Shown one piece after another: positions 51,953-60,082 of a stretch of 64,000 nt of DNA (its first letter is position 1; each line of letters begins with the position of its first letter). The stretch is from NCBI GenBank assembly GCA_029010715.1, contig JAQXKZ010000015.1, positions 1 through 64,000 on the forward strand, in the 5' to 3' direction. Origin of the DNA: Clostridiales bacterium (GTDB taxonomy: Bacteria; Bacillota; Clostridia; Oscillospirales; Oscillospiraceae). Below the pieces are notes generated by a model. It saw nothing but the letters and a program-made list of their open reading frames with translations, searched no databases and was not told the origin of the DNA. Made by a program: the position numbers and the translations under genes.

Positions 51953-51989
51953 CTGAAAAGCCGCCGTACATCTTACGGCGGCTTTTCAG
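51953..51989 (-). terminator. Strong terminator of the symporter gene
   Basis: A perfect 16-bp stem (CTGAAAAGCCGCCGTA / TACGGCGGCTTTTCAG) with a 5-base loop and built-in A/T tracts, 20 bases after the symporter stop. Confidence 0.85.
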
Positions 51990-52008
51990 GTTTTTATTCA
52001 CGGACGGC

Positions 52009-53427
52009 TCAGGAATAGATTTCGTCCTCGAGCATGGCGGCCGGGTCGGAGAAGTGTTCTCTGGTGAGCCTGGCGACGACGCCGGACAGGGCAAACAGAC
52101 CGATAAAGTTCGGGATAGCCATGAGGCCGTTGAAGGTATCGGCGATGTTCCAGACTGCGTCGATCGGAGATACGCAGCCAATGACGATGACGACGGCAAA
52201 GGCGGCCTGATAGATGCGTATTGCCTTGGTGCCGAAGAGATACTGGATGCAGCGGCTGCCGTAGAGGGCCCAGCCGAGAACCGTGGAGAAGGCGAAAAGT
52301 ACGAGCGCGAAGGCGACAAACAGAGCAGCGAGCTTATCGCCGAAAATGGTGGCGACGGCGGCGGTGATAAGCTCGGAGCCGGGCTTCACGCCGAAGCTGA
52401 TGTCTACGCCGCTGCAGATAATGGTGAGGGCGGTCATGGTGCAGATGACGATGGTATCAACAAACACCTCAAATATGCCGTAGAGACCCTGATGTACCGC
52501 GGAGGGAGTGTCAGCAGCGGCATGGGCGATAGCGGCGGAGCCGAGACCGGCTTCGTTGGAGAACGCGCTGCGCCTGATGCCCCAGACAACGGCTTCCTTC
52601 AGAGCAATGCCGGAAGCGGCGCCCACCATGGCCCTGGGGTTGAAAGCGGCGACAAAGATCTTGGCGAAAGCGCCGCCGACGTTACCGAGATGGGTGAAGA
52701 TAACGATGAGACAGACGAGCACATAGAACACACTCATAAAGGGAATGAGCTTTTCGGAGACTTTGCCTATGCGCTTGATGCCGCCGAAGAGAATGACAGC
52801 AACGAGGGTGGCAAGGATCAGGCCCATTACCCAGTGGATGACAGTGATGCCGCTGTCGGTGACGGGGAAGAATGCGGAGATGGCGCCGGTGACGGAGCCG
52901 GTGATGGAGTTGACCTGACTCATGTTGCCGATCCCGAAGCAGGCAAGGGCTGCGAGGGCGGCATATACGGCGGCAAGCCACTTCCATTTCGGGCCGATGG
53001 CGGATATGTAGTACATCGGGCCGCCGACCCAGTCGCCCTTTTCATCGCGCTTACGGTAGGTGATGGACAGAACTACTTCGGAGTATTTGATGACCATACC
53101 AAACAGAGCGGCGACCCAGAGCCAGAACACGGCGCCGTAGCCGCCGAGGGCGATGGCCTGCGAGGTACCGACGATGTTGCCTGTGCCGACGGTGGCGGCC
53201 AGAGCGGTCGTCACGGCCTGAAGCGGGGTGACGGCTCCCTTGCCGGCTTCCCTGGACTTGAACATCTTACCGACGGTATTCTTCATGGCATAGCCGAAAT
53301 GCCTGAACTGGACAAAGCCGGTGCGCACTGTCAGCAGCAGACCGCCGATCATGACGCAGGGCAGGAACATGTACAGCCATGCGAAATTGTTGAGCGGGCC
53401 GGTAAAGAAATCATAGATAGCCTGCAT
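52009..53427 (-). CDS. Sodium:alanine/glycine symporter (AGCS family)
   Basis: 472 residues, about ten membrane helices. The family signature is clear: GNIVGTSQAIALGGYGAVFWLW (about 116-137), WVGGPMYYI near 170 and RSAFSNEAGLGSAAIAHAAA near 300. The ATG at 53427 follows CAGGAGG; the open frame extends 52 residues upstream into the riboswitch and is not coding. The glycine riboswitch before it indicates glycine as a sensed and probably transported substrate. Confidence 0.92.
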   Translation of the reverse strand: MQAIYDFFTGPLNNFAWLYMFLPCVMIGGLLLTVRTGFVQFRHFGYAMKNTVGKMFKSREAGKGAVTPLQAVTTALAATVGTGNIVGTSQAIALGGYGAVFWLWVAALFGMVIKYSEVVLSITYRKRDEKGDWVGGPMYYISAIGPKWKWLAAVYAALAALACFGIGNMSQVNSITGSVTGAISAFFPVTDSGITVIHWVMGLILATLVAVILFGGIKRIGKVSEKLIPFMSVFYVLVCLIVIFTHLGNVGGAFAKIFVAAFNPRAMVGAASGIALKEAVVWGIRRSAFSNEAGLGSAAIAHAAADTPSAVHQGLYGIFEVFVDTIVICTMTALTIICSGVDISFGVKPGSELITAAVATIFGDKLAALFVAFALVLFAFSTVLGWALYGSRCIQYLFGTKAIRIYQAAFAVVIVIGCVSPIDAVWNIADTFNGLMAIPNFIGLFALSGVVARLTREHFSDPAAMLEDEIYS

Positions 53428-53500
53428 AGAAAAATCCTCCTGTTTCTCCGATAATACATAAAATGAAAAAAGAGCTGCCGTAAAAAGCAACTCCGAAGAG

Positions 53501-53526
53501 GATCCGAACAAATCAGCGTTCGGATC
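53501..53526 (-). terminator. Expression-platform hairpin of the glycine riboswitch
   Basis: A 10-bp-class stem (GATCCGAAC...GTTCGGATC) lies directly downstream of the aptamer and upstream of the symporter start. It can act as the switch terminator or its competing stem. Confidence 0.65.
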
Positions 53527-53640
53527 TGTATGCTCTGTCCTTTGGCCTGAGAGATTCGGCATAAAGCCTTGCACCTTCGGCACTCATAGATGAGATTCTC
53601 CAGAGTTCCTCCGCTCCCGGTCTCGCTGCCGCGATCCTGA
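53527..53640 (-). promoter_or_regulatory. Glycine riboswitch, single aptamer
   Basis: On the minus strand the conserved blocks are all visible: GAGCGGAGGAACTCTGGAGA at the start, GTGCCGAAGGTGCAA in the middle and TCTCAGGCCAAAGGACAGAG at the end. Only one aptamer is present, where many glycine switches have two in tandem. It controls the AGCS symporter. Confidence 0.92.
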
Positions 53641-53669
53641 AAGCTTCGACGGATTTTTTTGATGTATGA

Positions 53670-53698
53670 AATATATCACTGTATCCGCTCAATTGCAA
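53670..53698 (-). promoter_or_regulatory. Promoter of the riboswitch/symporter transcript
   Basis: On the minus strand TTGCAA (53698-53693), 17-bp spacer, TATATT (53675-53670) with an extended TG. The aptamer starts about 25 bases downstream. Confidence 0.65.
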
Positions 53699-53968
53699 GG
53701 GGTAAATGCTAATTCGGCAAAGTGTAAAATAATCAAGGCATACTATATTTTATGCCTGTAAAATCCTACAGTATGTACGAAAAATGCCGTTATCATCCAT
53801 GACAAAAAGTAATGACGGTGCGGAGACGCGCGCACGCGGCTTAAAGCGACCTTCGGGCTGCGGCGTACCGTGACGTCGGCTGAGCGCAGGGACGGGGACA
53901 AAACGGCTTACGCGATGAGGCGGGGCGGGGAAAAACCGCACTATTTGTCGGAGTGAACAAGAATAGAT

Positions 53969-53997
53969 TTGACTGTAAGGCGGAGAAATGTTATTCT
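53969..53997 (+). promoter_or_regulatory. Promoter of nagA
   Basis: TTGACT (53969-53974), 17-bp spacer, TATTCT (53992-53997). The leader is about 100 bases and has no clear operator. Confidence 0.55.
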
Positions 53998-54106
53998 GTA
54001 TACAAAGGGACAAGACTGCCGTGGAATGGCCTCTGAGTGCGGCGGCGATGAGCGGCGGATACGGACGGGTCCCGAACGGAAATATGACGGATGGAGGGCT
54101 TTAAGC

Positions 54107-55234
54107 ATGATTATCAATAATGCGAAGATATATCGCAGCGGACGCTTTCAAGACGCTTCCATAGAGTTCACCGACAGAATACAGGGCTTCAGTGCCGGCG
54201 AAGGTCTCGATGCGGACGGAGCATATATAATTCCCGGACTCGTCGACATACACACGCACGGCGCGATGGGAATAGACGCGAGCGACTGCTCGGCGGCGGA
54301 TGTGGACACACTCGCAAGATTCTATGCGGGGCACGGCATCACGTCTTTCTGCTTCACTACGTTGACCGTGCCGGGCGACGATCTGCGTACGGCAATGCGC
54401 AACATAAGCGGCTACAGGCGCAGCAGCAAGGCTGCCAAGTGTGCCGGAGTGCACCTGGAGGGCCCCTTTGTATCATATGCAAGGCGCGGCGCACAGAATG
54501 CGGACAATATACGGACGCCGGATATTGAGCTTTTCAATGAGCTCAACGAAATCAGCGGCGGCAAGGTGCGGCTTATAACGATAGCGCCGGAGACGGAGGG
54601 CGCACTGGACTTTATACGCGAGGCGTCGAAAGTATGCACGGTCTCCCTGGGACACAGCACGGCAGATTACGATCAGGCCATGGCCGGCTTTGAGGCGGGT
54701 GCGACGCATGTGACACATCTGTTCAACGGTATGGAGCCTTTCCACCACAGAAAGCCCGGCCTTGTCGGCGCGGCGTTGTCCGCGGGGGCAAACGTCGAAC
54801 TCATCTGCGACGGCGTGCACATACACCCGACGGTTATCATGGCCGTACACAGGATGTTCGGAGACAGGCTTATTATAATCAGCGACTCACTGCGCTGCGC
54901 GGGACTCTGCGACGGACGCTACAATCTGGGCGGACAGCCGATCATTGTCCGTGACGGCTGCGCGACTCTGCTCGACGGAACCATTGCCGGTTCCTCCTCC
55001 AACCTGCTGGAAGAGCTGCGCAACGTGGTGTCCTACGGTATGCCGCTTGAAGCGGCGGTCAAGGCAATGACCGAGACCCCGGCAAAGGATATCGGCGCGT
55101 TCGGAAGCATAGGCTCGCTCGATGTGGGCAAGTGCGCGGACATGCTCGTGCTCGGCAAGGACCTGAAGCTGCTCGCAACGTTTATTGACGGCGAGCTTGT
55201 AAACGGATCGCTGGACTTCTCTGCGGTCAGATAA
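54107..55234 (+). CDS. nagA: N-acetylglucosamine-6-phosphate deacetylase
   Basis: 375 residues from the ATG at 54107 with GGAGG upstream. Amidohydrolase motifs: HTHG with His49/His51, the metal Glu in GVHLEGPF (about 121-128), SLGHST near 180, THLFNGMEP near 202 and the catalytic Asp in DSLRCAG (about 263). In most NagA proteins the last is DAMRAAG-like, so this site is slightly changed but keeps Asp. It deacetylates GlcNAc-6-phosphate. No nagB or nagE is nearby. Confidence 0.88.
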   Translation: MIINNAKIYRSGRFQDASIEFTDRIQGFSAGEGLDADGAYIIPGLVDIHTHGAMGIDASDCSAADVDTLARFYAGHGITSFCFTTLTVPGDDLRTAMRNISGYRRSSKAAKCAGVHLEGPFVSYARRGAQNADNIRTPDIELFNELNEISGGKVRLITIAPETEGALDFIREASKVCTVSLGHSTADYDQAMAGFEAGATHVTHLFNGMEPFHHRKPGLVGAALSAGANVELICDGVHIHPTVIMAVHRMFGDRLIIISDSLRCAGLCDGRYNLGGQPIIVRDGCATLLDGTIAGSSSNLLEELRNVVSYGMPLEAAVKAMTETPAKDIGAFGSIGSLDVGKCADMLVLGKDLKLLATFIDGELVNGSLDFSAVR

Positions 55235-55288
55235 ACTGCCGGCGCGTGATACGCGCGGTGCGGAATGGAGTGAACAGCCGGAGTGCTG

Positions 55289-56008
55289 ATGTATATGAAT
55301 CCGGTGCTGACCGCTGCGGCGGTGATACCGGCAATAATACTGCTTGTTAAGGTTTACAGGGCGGACCGGCTCGAAAAGGAGCCGGTCGCGCTGATTGTTT
55401 CTCTGGTGGGCTTCGGCATAATGGCCACGCTCGTTGCGCTCGTATGTGAGCAGCTCGGAGAGAGAATACTGACGTCCTTTTTCCCGGAGGGGAGCATGGG
55501 GTACAATATCATAATGTACTTCGGCATAGTTGCTTTCTCCGAGGAGGGCGCAAAATACCTGCTGCTGAAAAGACGGACATGGTACAGTCCCGAGTTTAAC
55601 TGCCAGTTTGACGGTGTGGTTTACGGGGTGTCGGTGTCGCTGGGATTCGCCCTGTGGGAGAATCTCGGCTATACGGCGATGTACGGTATGAGCACGGCGC
55701 TGCTCAGGGCCGTGACCGCCGTGCCGGGGCATGCCTGCTTCGGCGTGTTTATGGGCGTATGGTACGGTATGGCAAAGCGCTGGCAGGAGAGCGGCGTGGA
55801 AGGCCGTTCCAGGCTCTGCCGTGTGCTCGCGCTGGTCATTCCTGCACTCATACACGGCTGCTACGATTTTATAGCGACCTATGACAGCCGCGGGCTGAGC
55901 TGGATATTTGTCGGCTTCATATCGGTGCTGTTCGCGGTGTCGATGCTGTTGGTGCGGAAGATGTCCGCAGGCGACCGTTATATAAGCGGACGCAGATTCT
56001 ATTTCTGA
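55289..56008 (+). CDS. PrsW-type intramembrane metalloprotease
   Basis: 239 residues with seven or eight membrane helices. The family motifs are EEGAKY (about 90), FDGVVYGVSVSLGFALWEN (about 111-129), a His in PGHACFG (about 150) and LIHGCYD near 195; together they form the metal site. Bacillus PrsW cleaves the anti-sigma factor RsiW. No sigma/anti-sigma pair is adjacent, so the target is unknown. I chose the ATG at 55289, five bases after GGAG; an in-frame GTG at 55283 is also possible. Confidence 0.82.
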   Translation: MYMNPVLTAAAVIPAIILLVKVYRADRLEKEPVALIVSLVGFGIMATLVALVCEQLGERILTSFFPEGSMGYNIIMYFGIVAFSEEGAKYLLLKRRTWYSPEFNCQFDGVVYGVSVSLGFALWENLGYTAMYGMSTALLRAVTAVPGHACFGVFMGVWYGMAKRWQESGVEGRSRLCRVLALVIPALIHGCYDFIATYDSRGLSWIFVGFISVLFAVSMLLVRKMSAGDRYISGRRFYF

Positions 56009-56027
56009 GTAAACGGGGAAAACAGAC

Positions 56028-56336
56028 ATGAAGGAGAACGTAGGAAAGTTTTTTGAGATATACGATTCGGATGAGGCGCTGCGCGAGCGTATTGAGAGGG
56101 AGACGGAAATGTATCCCGGCAGTCTGGAGATACGCGAGGCACTGGCCGAGGCGGTGCTGCTGCCGGTCGCGGAGGAGATGGGTCTGGGCTTCACTATAGC
56201 GGAGCTGCGTGCGTATGAGACGCGGAAAAAGCTGGAGCACGGTCTTGCAAAGGACGGAGAATACGACCGGGGCGAGCACAGCTACTGGCTGCTGGAGCGC
56301 GGCTGGGAGGAACCGGAGGAGAGTGCGGATAGGTGA
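56028..56336 (+). CDS. Nif11-like small protein
   Basis: 102 residues. The line FFEIYDSDEALRERIE at the start and LPVAEEMGLGFTIAELRAYE at about 45-64 follow the helical Nif11 leader pattern seen on RiPP precursors and stand-alone homologues. The C-terminal 38 residues are acidic with Trp and Tyr, contain no Cys and have no GG cleavage site, so it is not an obvious RiPP precursor. It sits 19 bases after the PrsW gene and is probably co-transcribed. Confidence 0.5.
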   Translation: MKENVGKFFEIYDSDEALRERIERETEMYPGSLEIREALAEAVLLPVAEEMGLGFTIAELRAYETRKKLEHGLAKDGEYDRGEHSYWLLERGWEEPEESADR

Positions 56337-56364
56337 ATATACGGCACAGCCTGTATTAGACAGA

Positions 56365-56402
56365 AAAAGAATGGGAGCTGCTCAAAGCAGTCCCATTCTT
56401 TT
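56365..56402. terminator. Bidirectional terminator
   Basis: A 12-bp outer stem (AAAAGAATGGGA / TCCCATTCTTTT) with an inner CTGCT/AGCAG pairing and A and T tracts at its ends, between the convergent Nif11-like gene and pfkA. Confidence 0.85.
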
Positions 56403-56473
56403 CGGTTTTATATAGTGTTTTTACCGGGTGCGCAGGGCTCCGGAAGCGGATGAAGCTTTCAGGCGGTTTTGCG

Positions 56474-57559
56474 TCAGTCGCCGAGACTGATGCCCATCCT
56501 GCGGGCGACCTGTATCATCGGGTGATCCACCGGAAGGAACTTCGTCTTGCTCGCGGCGTCCTCCAGAGGTATGGAGACGATCTCACCGCCCTGAATGGCG
56601 ACCATGCGGCCGTACTGCCTGTTTATAATCAGGTCTGCCGCGGCGACACCGAACTGAGTGGCCAGGACTCTGTCATAGGGACAGGGTGGGCCGCCCCTCT
56701 GATAGTGGCCGGGCACGGTGACGCGGGTCTCCTGACCGGTGAGCTTTTCAAGTTTGTCGGCGATCTCATAGGAGACGGTGGAGTGCCTGCTGTTCTCACG
56801 CTTGCGGCGGCTGGCCTCCTCGTCAAGCTTTACATCGTCGACGGAGACGGCGCCTTCGGCGCAGGCGACGATGGAAAAGCTCCGCCCGTGCTTCTTGCGT
56901 TCCTCAATAAGCTCCGCGACCTTTTCAAGGTCGTAGGGGATCTCGGGGATGAGTATTACGTCGGCGCCGCTGCCGATACCGGCATTGAGCGTGAGCCAGC
57001 CGGCGTCGCGGCCCATAAGCTCAACGACGAATATGCGGCTGTGCGAGCTGGCGGTGGAATGAATATAGTCGATGACGTTGGTGGCAATGTCGACGGCGCT
57101 TTGGAAGCCGAAGGTGGTATCCGTACCCCAGATATCATTGTCGATGGTCTTGGGCAGGGTGACGACGTTCATGCCGGCGTCGGAAATGAGCTTGGCGCTC
57201 TTCTGGGTGCCGTTGCCGCCCATGATGACCAGGCAGTCGAGATTGAGACGGTTATACGTCTGGAGCATGGAGGGAATCACGCTGTTGCCCTCGGCATCCA
57301 CAATGTCCCTGCCGGGAATGTAATTCTGGCGTGAAGTACCGAGAATGGTGCCGCCCTCGGTCAGAATGCCCGAGAAATCCTTAGGCTGCATAAACTTGTA
57401 GTCGCCCTCTATAAGGCCGCGGTATCCGTCGTACATTCCGTATATCTCGACGTTGCCGAGCCGCTGAATCAAAGATTTGCCGACGCCGCGTATAGCGGCG
57501 TTCAGACCCTGACAGTCGCCGCCGCTGGTTATCAGAGCGACTTTGGTCGTGCGCTTCAT
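56474..57559 (-). CDS. pfkA: 6-phosphofructokinase
   Basis: 361 residues from the ATG at 57559 (AGGGGGA upstream). The phosphate-binding opening is GGDCQGLNAAIRG (13-25), and the catalytic site is PKTIDND with Asp140. The residues that set the phosphoryl donor are Gly117 (GGNG; Gly104 in E. coli) and Lys137 (Gly124 in E. coli). This Gly/Lys pair marks the mixed group III enzymes, some of which use ATP and others pyrophosphate. It commits fructose-6-phosphate to glycolysis. Confidence 0.9.
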   Translation of the reverse strand: MKRTTKVALITSGGDCQGLNAAIRGVGKSLIQRLGNVEIYGMYDGYRGLIEGDYKFMQPKDFSGILTEGGTILGTSRQNYIPGRDIVDAEGNSVIPSMLQTYNRLNLDCLVIMGGNGTQKSAKLISDAGMNVVTLPKTIDNDIWGTDTTFGFQSAVDIATNVIDYIHSTASSHSRIFVVELMGRDAGWLTLNAGIGSGADVILIPEIPYDLEKVAELIEERKKHGRSFSIVACAEGAVSVDDVKLDEEASRRKRENSRHSTVSYEIADKLEKLTGQETRVTVPGHYQRGGPPCPYDRVLATQFGVAAADLIINRQYGRMVAIQGGEIVSIPLEDAASKTKFLPVDHPMIQVARRMGISLGD

Positions 57560-57603
57560 ATAATTCCCCCTGTATGTATTTGATGCTGTATCGGTTAAAA
57601 GCA

Positions 57604-57632
57604 ATTATGCGTCAATCGGGGCACGATTTCAA
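57604..57632 (-). promoter_or_regulatory. Promoter of pfkA
   Basis: On the minus strand TTGAAA (57632-57627), 17-bp spacer, CATAAT (57609-57604), about 50 bases before the start codon. Confidence 0.65.
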
Positions 57633-57755
57633 TTGACAGAATCAACATATCTCAACAGTATCGGGGCGAATAACGGCGGTTTTTCCGGCAAAATGTGCAT
57701 AATCGGAAAAACGAAGCAGCAGGCGAAACAGCGCAGGACAAAAGCCATGCGCGAA

Positions 57756-57782
57756 CGCCCCGGCAGGCATCCTGCCGGGGCG
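57756..57782 (-). terminator. Terminator-like hairpin after the metallo-hydrolase gene
   Basis: A perfect 12-bp GC-rich stem (CGCCCCGGCAGG / CCTGCCGGGGCG) with a 3-base loop. The U-tract is weak. Confidence 0.55.
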
Positions 57783-57839
57783 CGGCCTTATGGGGAACAT
57801 AGTGCCATTGCCAAGCGCGGCAAAGCCCGCGGGAGCCTG

Positions 57840-58817
57840 TCAGGCACCGCGATAGACGGTCCTGCCGTCAGGGAGGGCTTCCCTGACAATGCGTCCCTCC
57901 GCACAGAGGTACTGCAGATGAGCTATGGCTTCGCCCATGGCGAACCATTTCTGGGATATCGGGAAGGTCTCCCAGTTATCGGAGCGTATTTTCCAGGTCA
58001 TCCTGCCGGCGACGGAGTACGCGTCCAGTCCGTGCCCGCTCAGCACGATCCTCTCGGTTTCGCTGAGGCGCGCCTTATGGTGGCGCATGAGGGCGTCAAT
58101 GCGTTCATAAATACTGCGGCTCGGAGTGGAGCGGTGAGAGGGAAGAGTGAGGCTTATATCAAGAGAGCGCAGCTTCTCCAGACTTTTCAGATAGTCGCCC
58201 AGCATGTTGGTGTCGGGGCCCATGGTGCAAATGTTCGGCGTAATGTCAAACAACACATGGTCGCCTGAAAACAACAGCTTTTCGTCTGCGCAGTAAAGGC
58301 ACATGTGGCCGAGAGTGTGGCCGGGAGTCTTAATGCAGCGCAGCGAAAAACCGCCGTAGCAGAGCATATCTCCGTCATCAACACACTCCGCGTCAAAATG
58401 CGCAGGTGCGTAGCGGATGGCGGGGTTGTTGATGAACACCCCGTTCCACACGTCCACGGGCATACCCTCGGACATATACCAGCGGCCGCGGGCGGGCCAG
58501 TCTATATTCTGCAGCTCGACATAGTCGGTACGGGTCATGATGATGTGTGAGCCGAGCTCCTGCAGCGCGGCGGCGTTCCCGGCGTGGTCGGAGTGAACGT
58601 GCGAGATGAAAACATCCGTATCTTCAGGTCTGAGACCGAGCTCCTTCAGCCCGTCAAGCAGGGCACTGAGGCACTCGGGGCGGTTGAAGCCGGTGTCTAT
58701 CAGCAGGTTTTTTCCGCCGTCCACGGACCTGATGACATAGCTGTTGAGGTATTTGAGAGGATTGCCGGGCAGGGGAACATAAATGCGGTATATGTTTTTA
58801 TATATGTTGTCAGTCAT
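57840..58817 (-). CDS. MBL-fold metallo-hydrolase
   Basis: 325 residues. The metal site HVHSDH gives His73, 75, Asp77 and His78; further His lie in KTPGHTLGH (about 170) and FSGDH near 190. A C-terminal helical extension of about 90 residues (PSHR...HHKARLSETE) resembles the DNA- or CoA-binding tail of larger hydrolase-like proteins. It is a single gene between terminators. The substrate is not known. Confidence 0.75.
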   Translation of the reverse strand: MTDNIYKNIYRIYVPLPGNPLKYLNSYVIRSVDGGKNLLIDTGFNRPECLSALLDGLKELGLRPEDTDVFISHVHSDHAGNAAALQELGSHIIMTRTDYVELQNIDWPARGRWYMSEGMPVDVWNGVFINNPAIRYAPAHFDAECVDDGDMLCYGGFSLRCIKTPGHTLGHMCLYCADEKLLFSGDHVLFDITPNICTMGPDTNMLGDYLKSLEKLRSLDISLTLPSHRSTPSRSIYERIDALMRHHKARLSETERIVLSGHGLDAYSVAGRMTWKIRSDNWETFPISQKWFAMGEAIAHLQYLCAEGRIVREALPDGRTVYRGA

Positions 58818-58964
58818 GTGTTTCTCCGTAATACTGAAACTGATTGAGTGCTTTGACCGGATCCGGGCAAAATGCCGGGCGCGCAGCGTCGGTTCTCAGA
58901 CAGAGGCTGGCGCGACGGCGGCGCAGTAATGCTTTTGTGACATGTCTGTACGGGCGGCATATAG

Positions 58965-58999
58965 AAACGAACGGCACGGAAAATCCGGGCCGTTCGTTT
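58965..58999 (-). terminator. Terminator of the recJ-relA-dtd operon
   Basis: An 11-bp stem (AAACGAACGGC / GCCGTTCGTTT) with a short inner pairing, 17 bases past the stop of the last gene. Confidence 0.75.
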
Positions 59000-59016
59000 G
59001 CCGGCGGAATACAGTA

Positions 59017-59628
59017 TCAGTTTTGCATGGCGGCGCGGCAGTAGTAGTTGAACATGCGCTCGCGCTCAAGGGTGCTGCTGTCCATATGGCCGGGGTAGAC
59101 CTCATAGTCACCGGGAAGGCTGCATATACGCTTGAGGGAGGCAAGCTCCTGCTTCATGTCGCCGCCCGGAAGATCGACGCGGCCGCAGCTGCCGCGAAAC
59201 AGCGTGTCACCGGTGAAGAGACAGTCCTCGCAGCGGAGGGTAACGCCGCCGGGAGTGTGGCCGGGAGTGGCGATAACATCGAACCTGAGGCCGGCAAGCT
59301 CGACGACGTCGCCGTCGGAATAGTATCTGCCGTCCTCGGGCAGGGTATAGCGCATGAAGTTCTGGCGGCCGCGGCGTGCGTCGTCGAGCTCGTTCATGTA
59401 GACGGTCGCACCGGTCTCCTTACGGACGGCGTCGACGGCGCCGACATGGTCGTAATGGCCGTGTGTGAGCATGATGGCAACGCACTTGAGCTTGTTGGAT
59501 TCGATGTAATCGAGGATAGTATTGGCCTCGTCGCCGGGATCGATCACGACACATTCAAGGGTGTTTTCATTGACGACCACATAGCAATTGGTCTCCAGCT
59601 GGCCTACGGGCAAAGTTTTTACTAACAT
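59017..59628 (-). CDS. Glyoxalase-II-like MBL-fold hydrolase
   Basis: 203 residues. The site THGHYDH gives His56, 58, Asp60 and His61, and ATPGHTPGG lies near 133. The compact size and C-terminus match the YcbL/hydroxyacylglutathione-hydrolase-like group common in Bacillota behind dtd. It starts 3 bases after the dtd stop. Confidence 0.82.
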   Translation of the reverse strand: MLVKTLPVGQLETNCYVVVNENTLECVVIDPGDEANTILDYIESNKLKCVAIMLTHGHYDHVGAVDAVRKETGATVYMNELDDARRGRQNFMRYTLPEDGRYYSDGDVVELAGLRFDVIATPGHTPGGVTLRCEDCLFTGDTLFRGSCGRVDLPGGDMKQELASLKRICSLPGDYEVYPGHMDSSTLERERMFNYYCRAAMQN

Positions 59629-59631
59629 TGT

Positions 59632-60075
59632 TCATAGCTCCTTAGTATCAAGAATTATTGTTACAGGGCCGTCATTGACGGAAGCGACCTGCATATCTGC
59701 GGCGAATACTCCGGTATCGACCCTGAAGCCGTTGGCGCGGCAATGGCTGATAACGGATTCGTACAGGGGTATGGCGGTATCGGGACGGGCGGCCTTTGAG
59801 AAACCGGGTCTGCGCGATTTACAGTCGGCAAACAGAGTGAACTGACTGATTATCAGGAGCTCGGCCCCGGCGTCCTTGGGGTTCACATTCATTTTGCCGT
59901 TTTCGTCCTCAAAGATACGCAGACCGCATATCCGGTCGGCGATCTTCGCGGCTTCGGCCTCGGTGTCATCCTGATGCACACCGAGGAGCACCAGAAGACC
60001 GGCGCCTATACTGCCGCTTATCTGCCCGTCGATCTCGACGGAGGCGGATCTTACGCGGGTGACTACAGCTCTCAT
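59632..60075 (-). CDS. dtd: D-aminoacyl-tRNA deacylase
   Basis: 147 residues, full length. Both signature motifs are present: SQFTLFAD (about 78-85) and NDGPVT (about 134-139). It removes D-amino acids, and Gly from tRNA-Ala, from mischarged tRNAs. It follows relA by 7 bases, the usual order in Bacillota. Confidence 0.93.
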   Translation of the reverse strand: MRAVVTRVRSASVEIDGQISGSIGAGLLVLLGVHQDDTEAEAAKIADRICGLRIFEDENGKMNVNPKDAGAELLIISQFTLFADCKSRRPGFSKAARPDTAIPLYESVISHCRANGFRVDTGVFAADMQVASVNDGPVTIILDTKEL

Positions 60076-60082
60076 ATATAAC

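Larger units (their letters stand above)
53428..54106. other. Divergent regulatory region between the symporter and nagA
   Basis: 679 bases. It holds the glycine riboswitch with its hairpin and promoter on the minus side and the nagA promoter on the plus side. The middle (about 53700-53960) is AT-rich at first and shows no gene. Confidence 0.55.
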
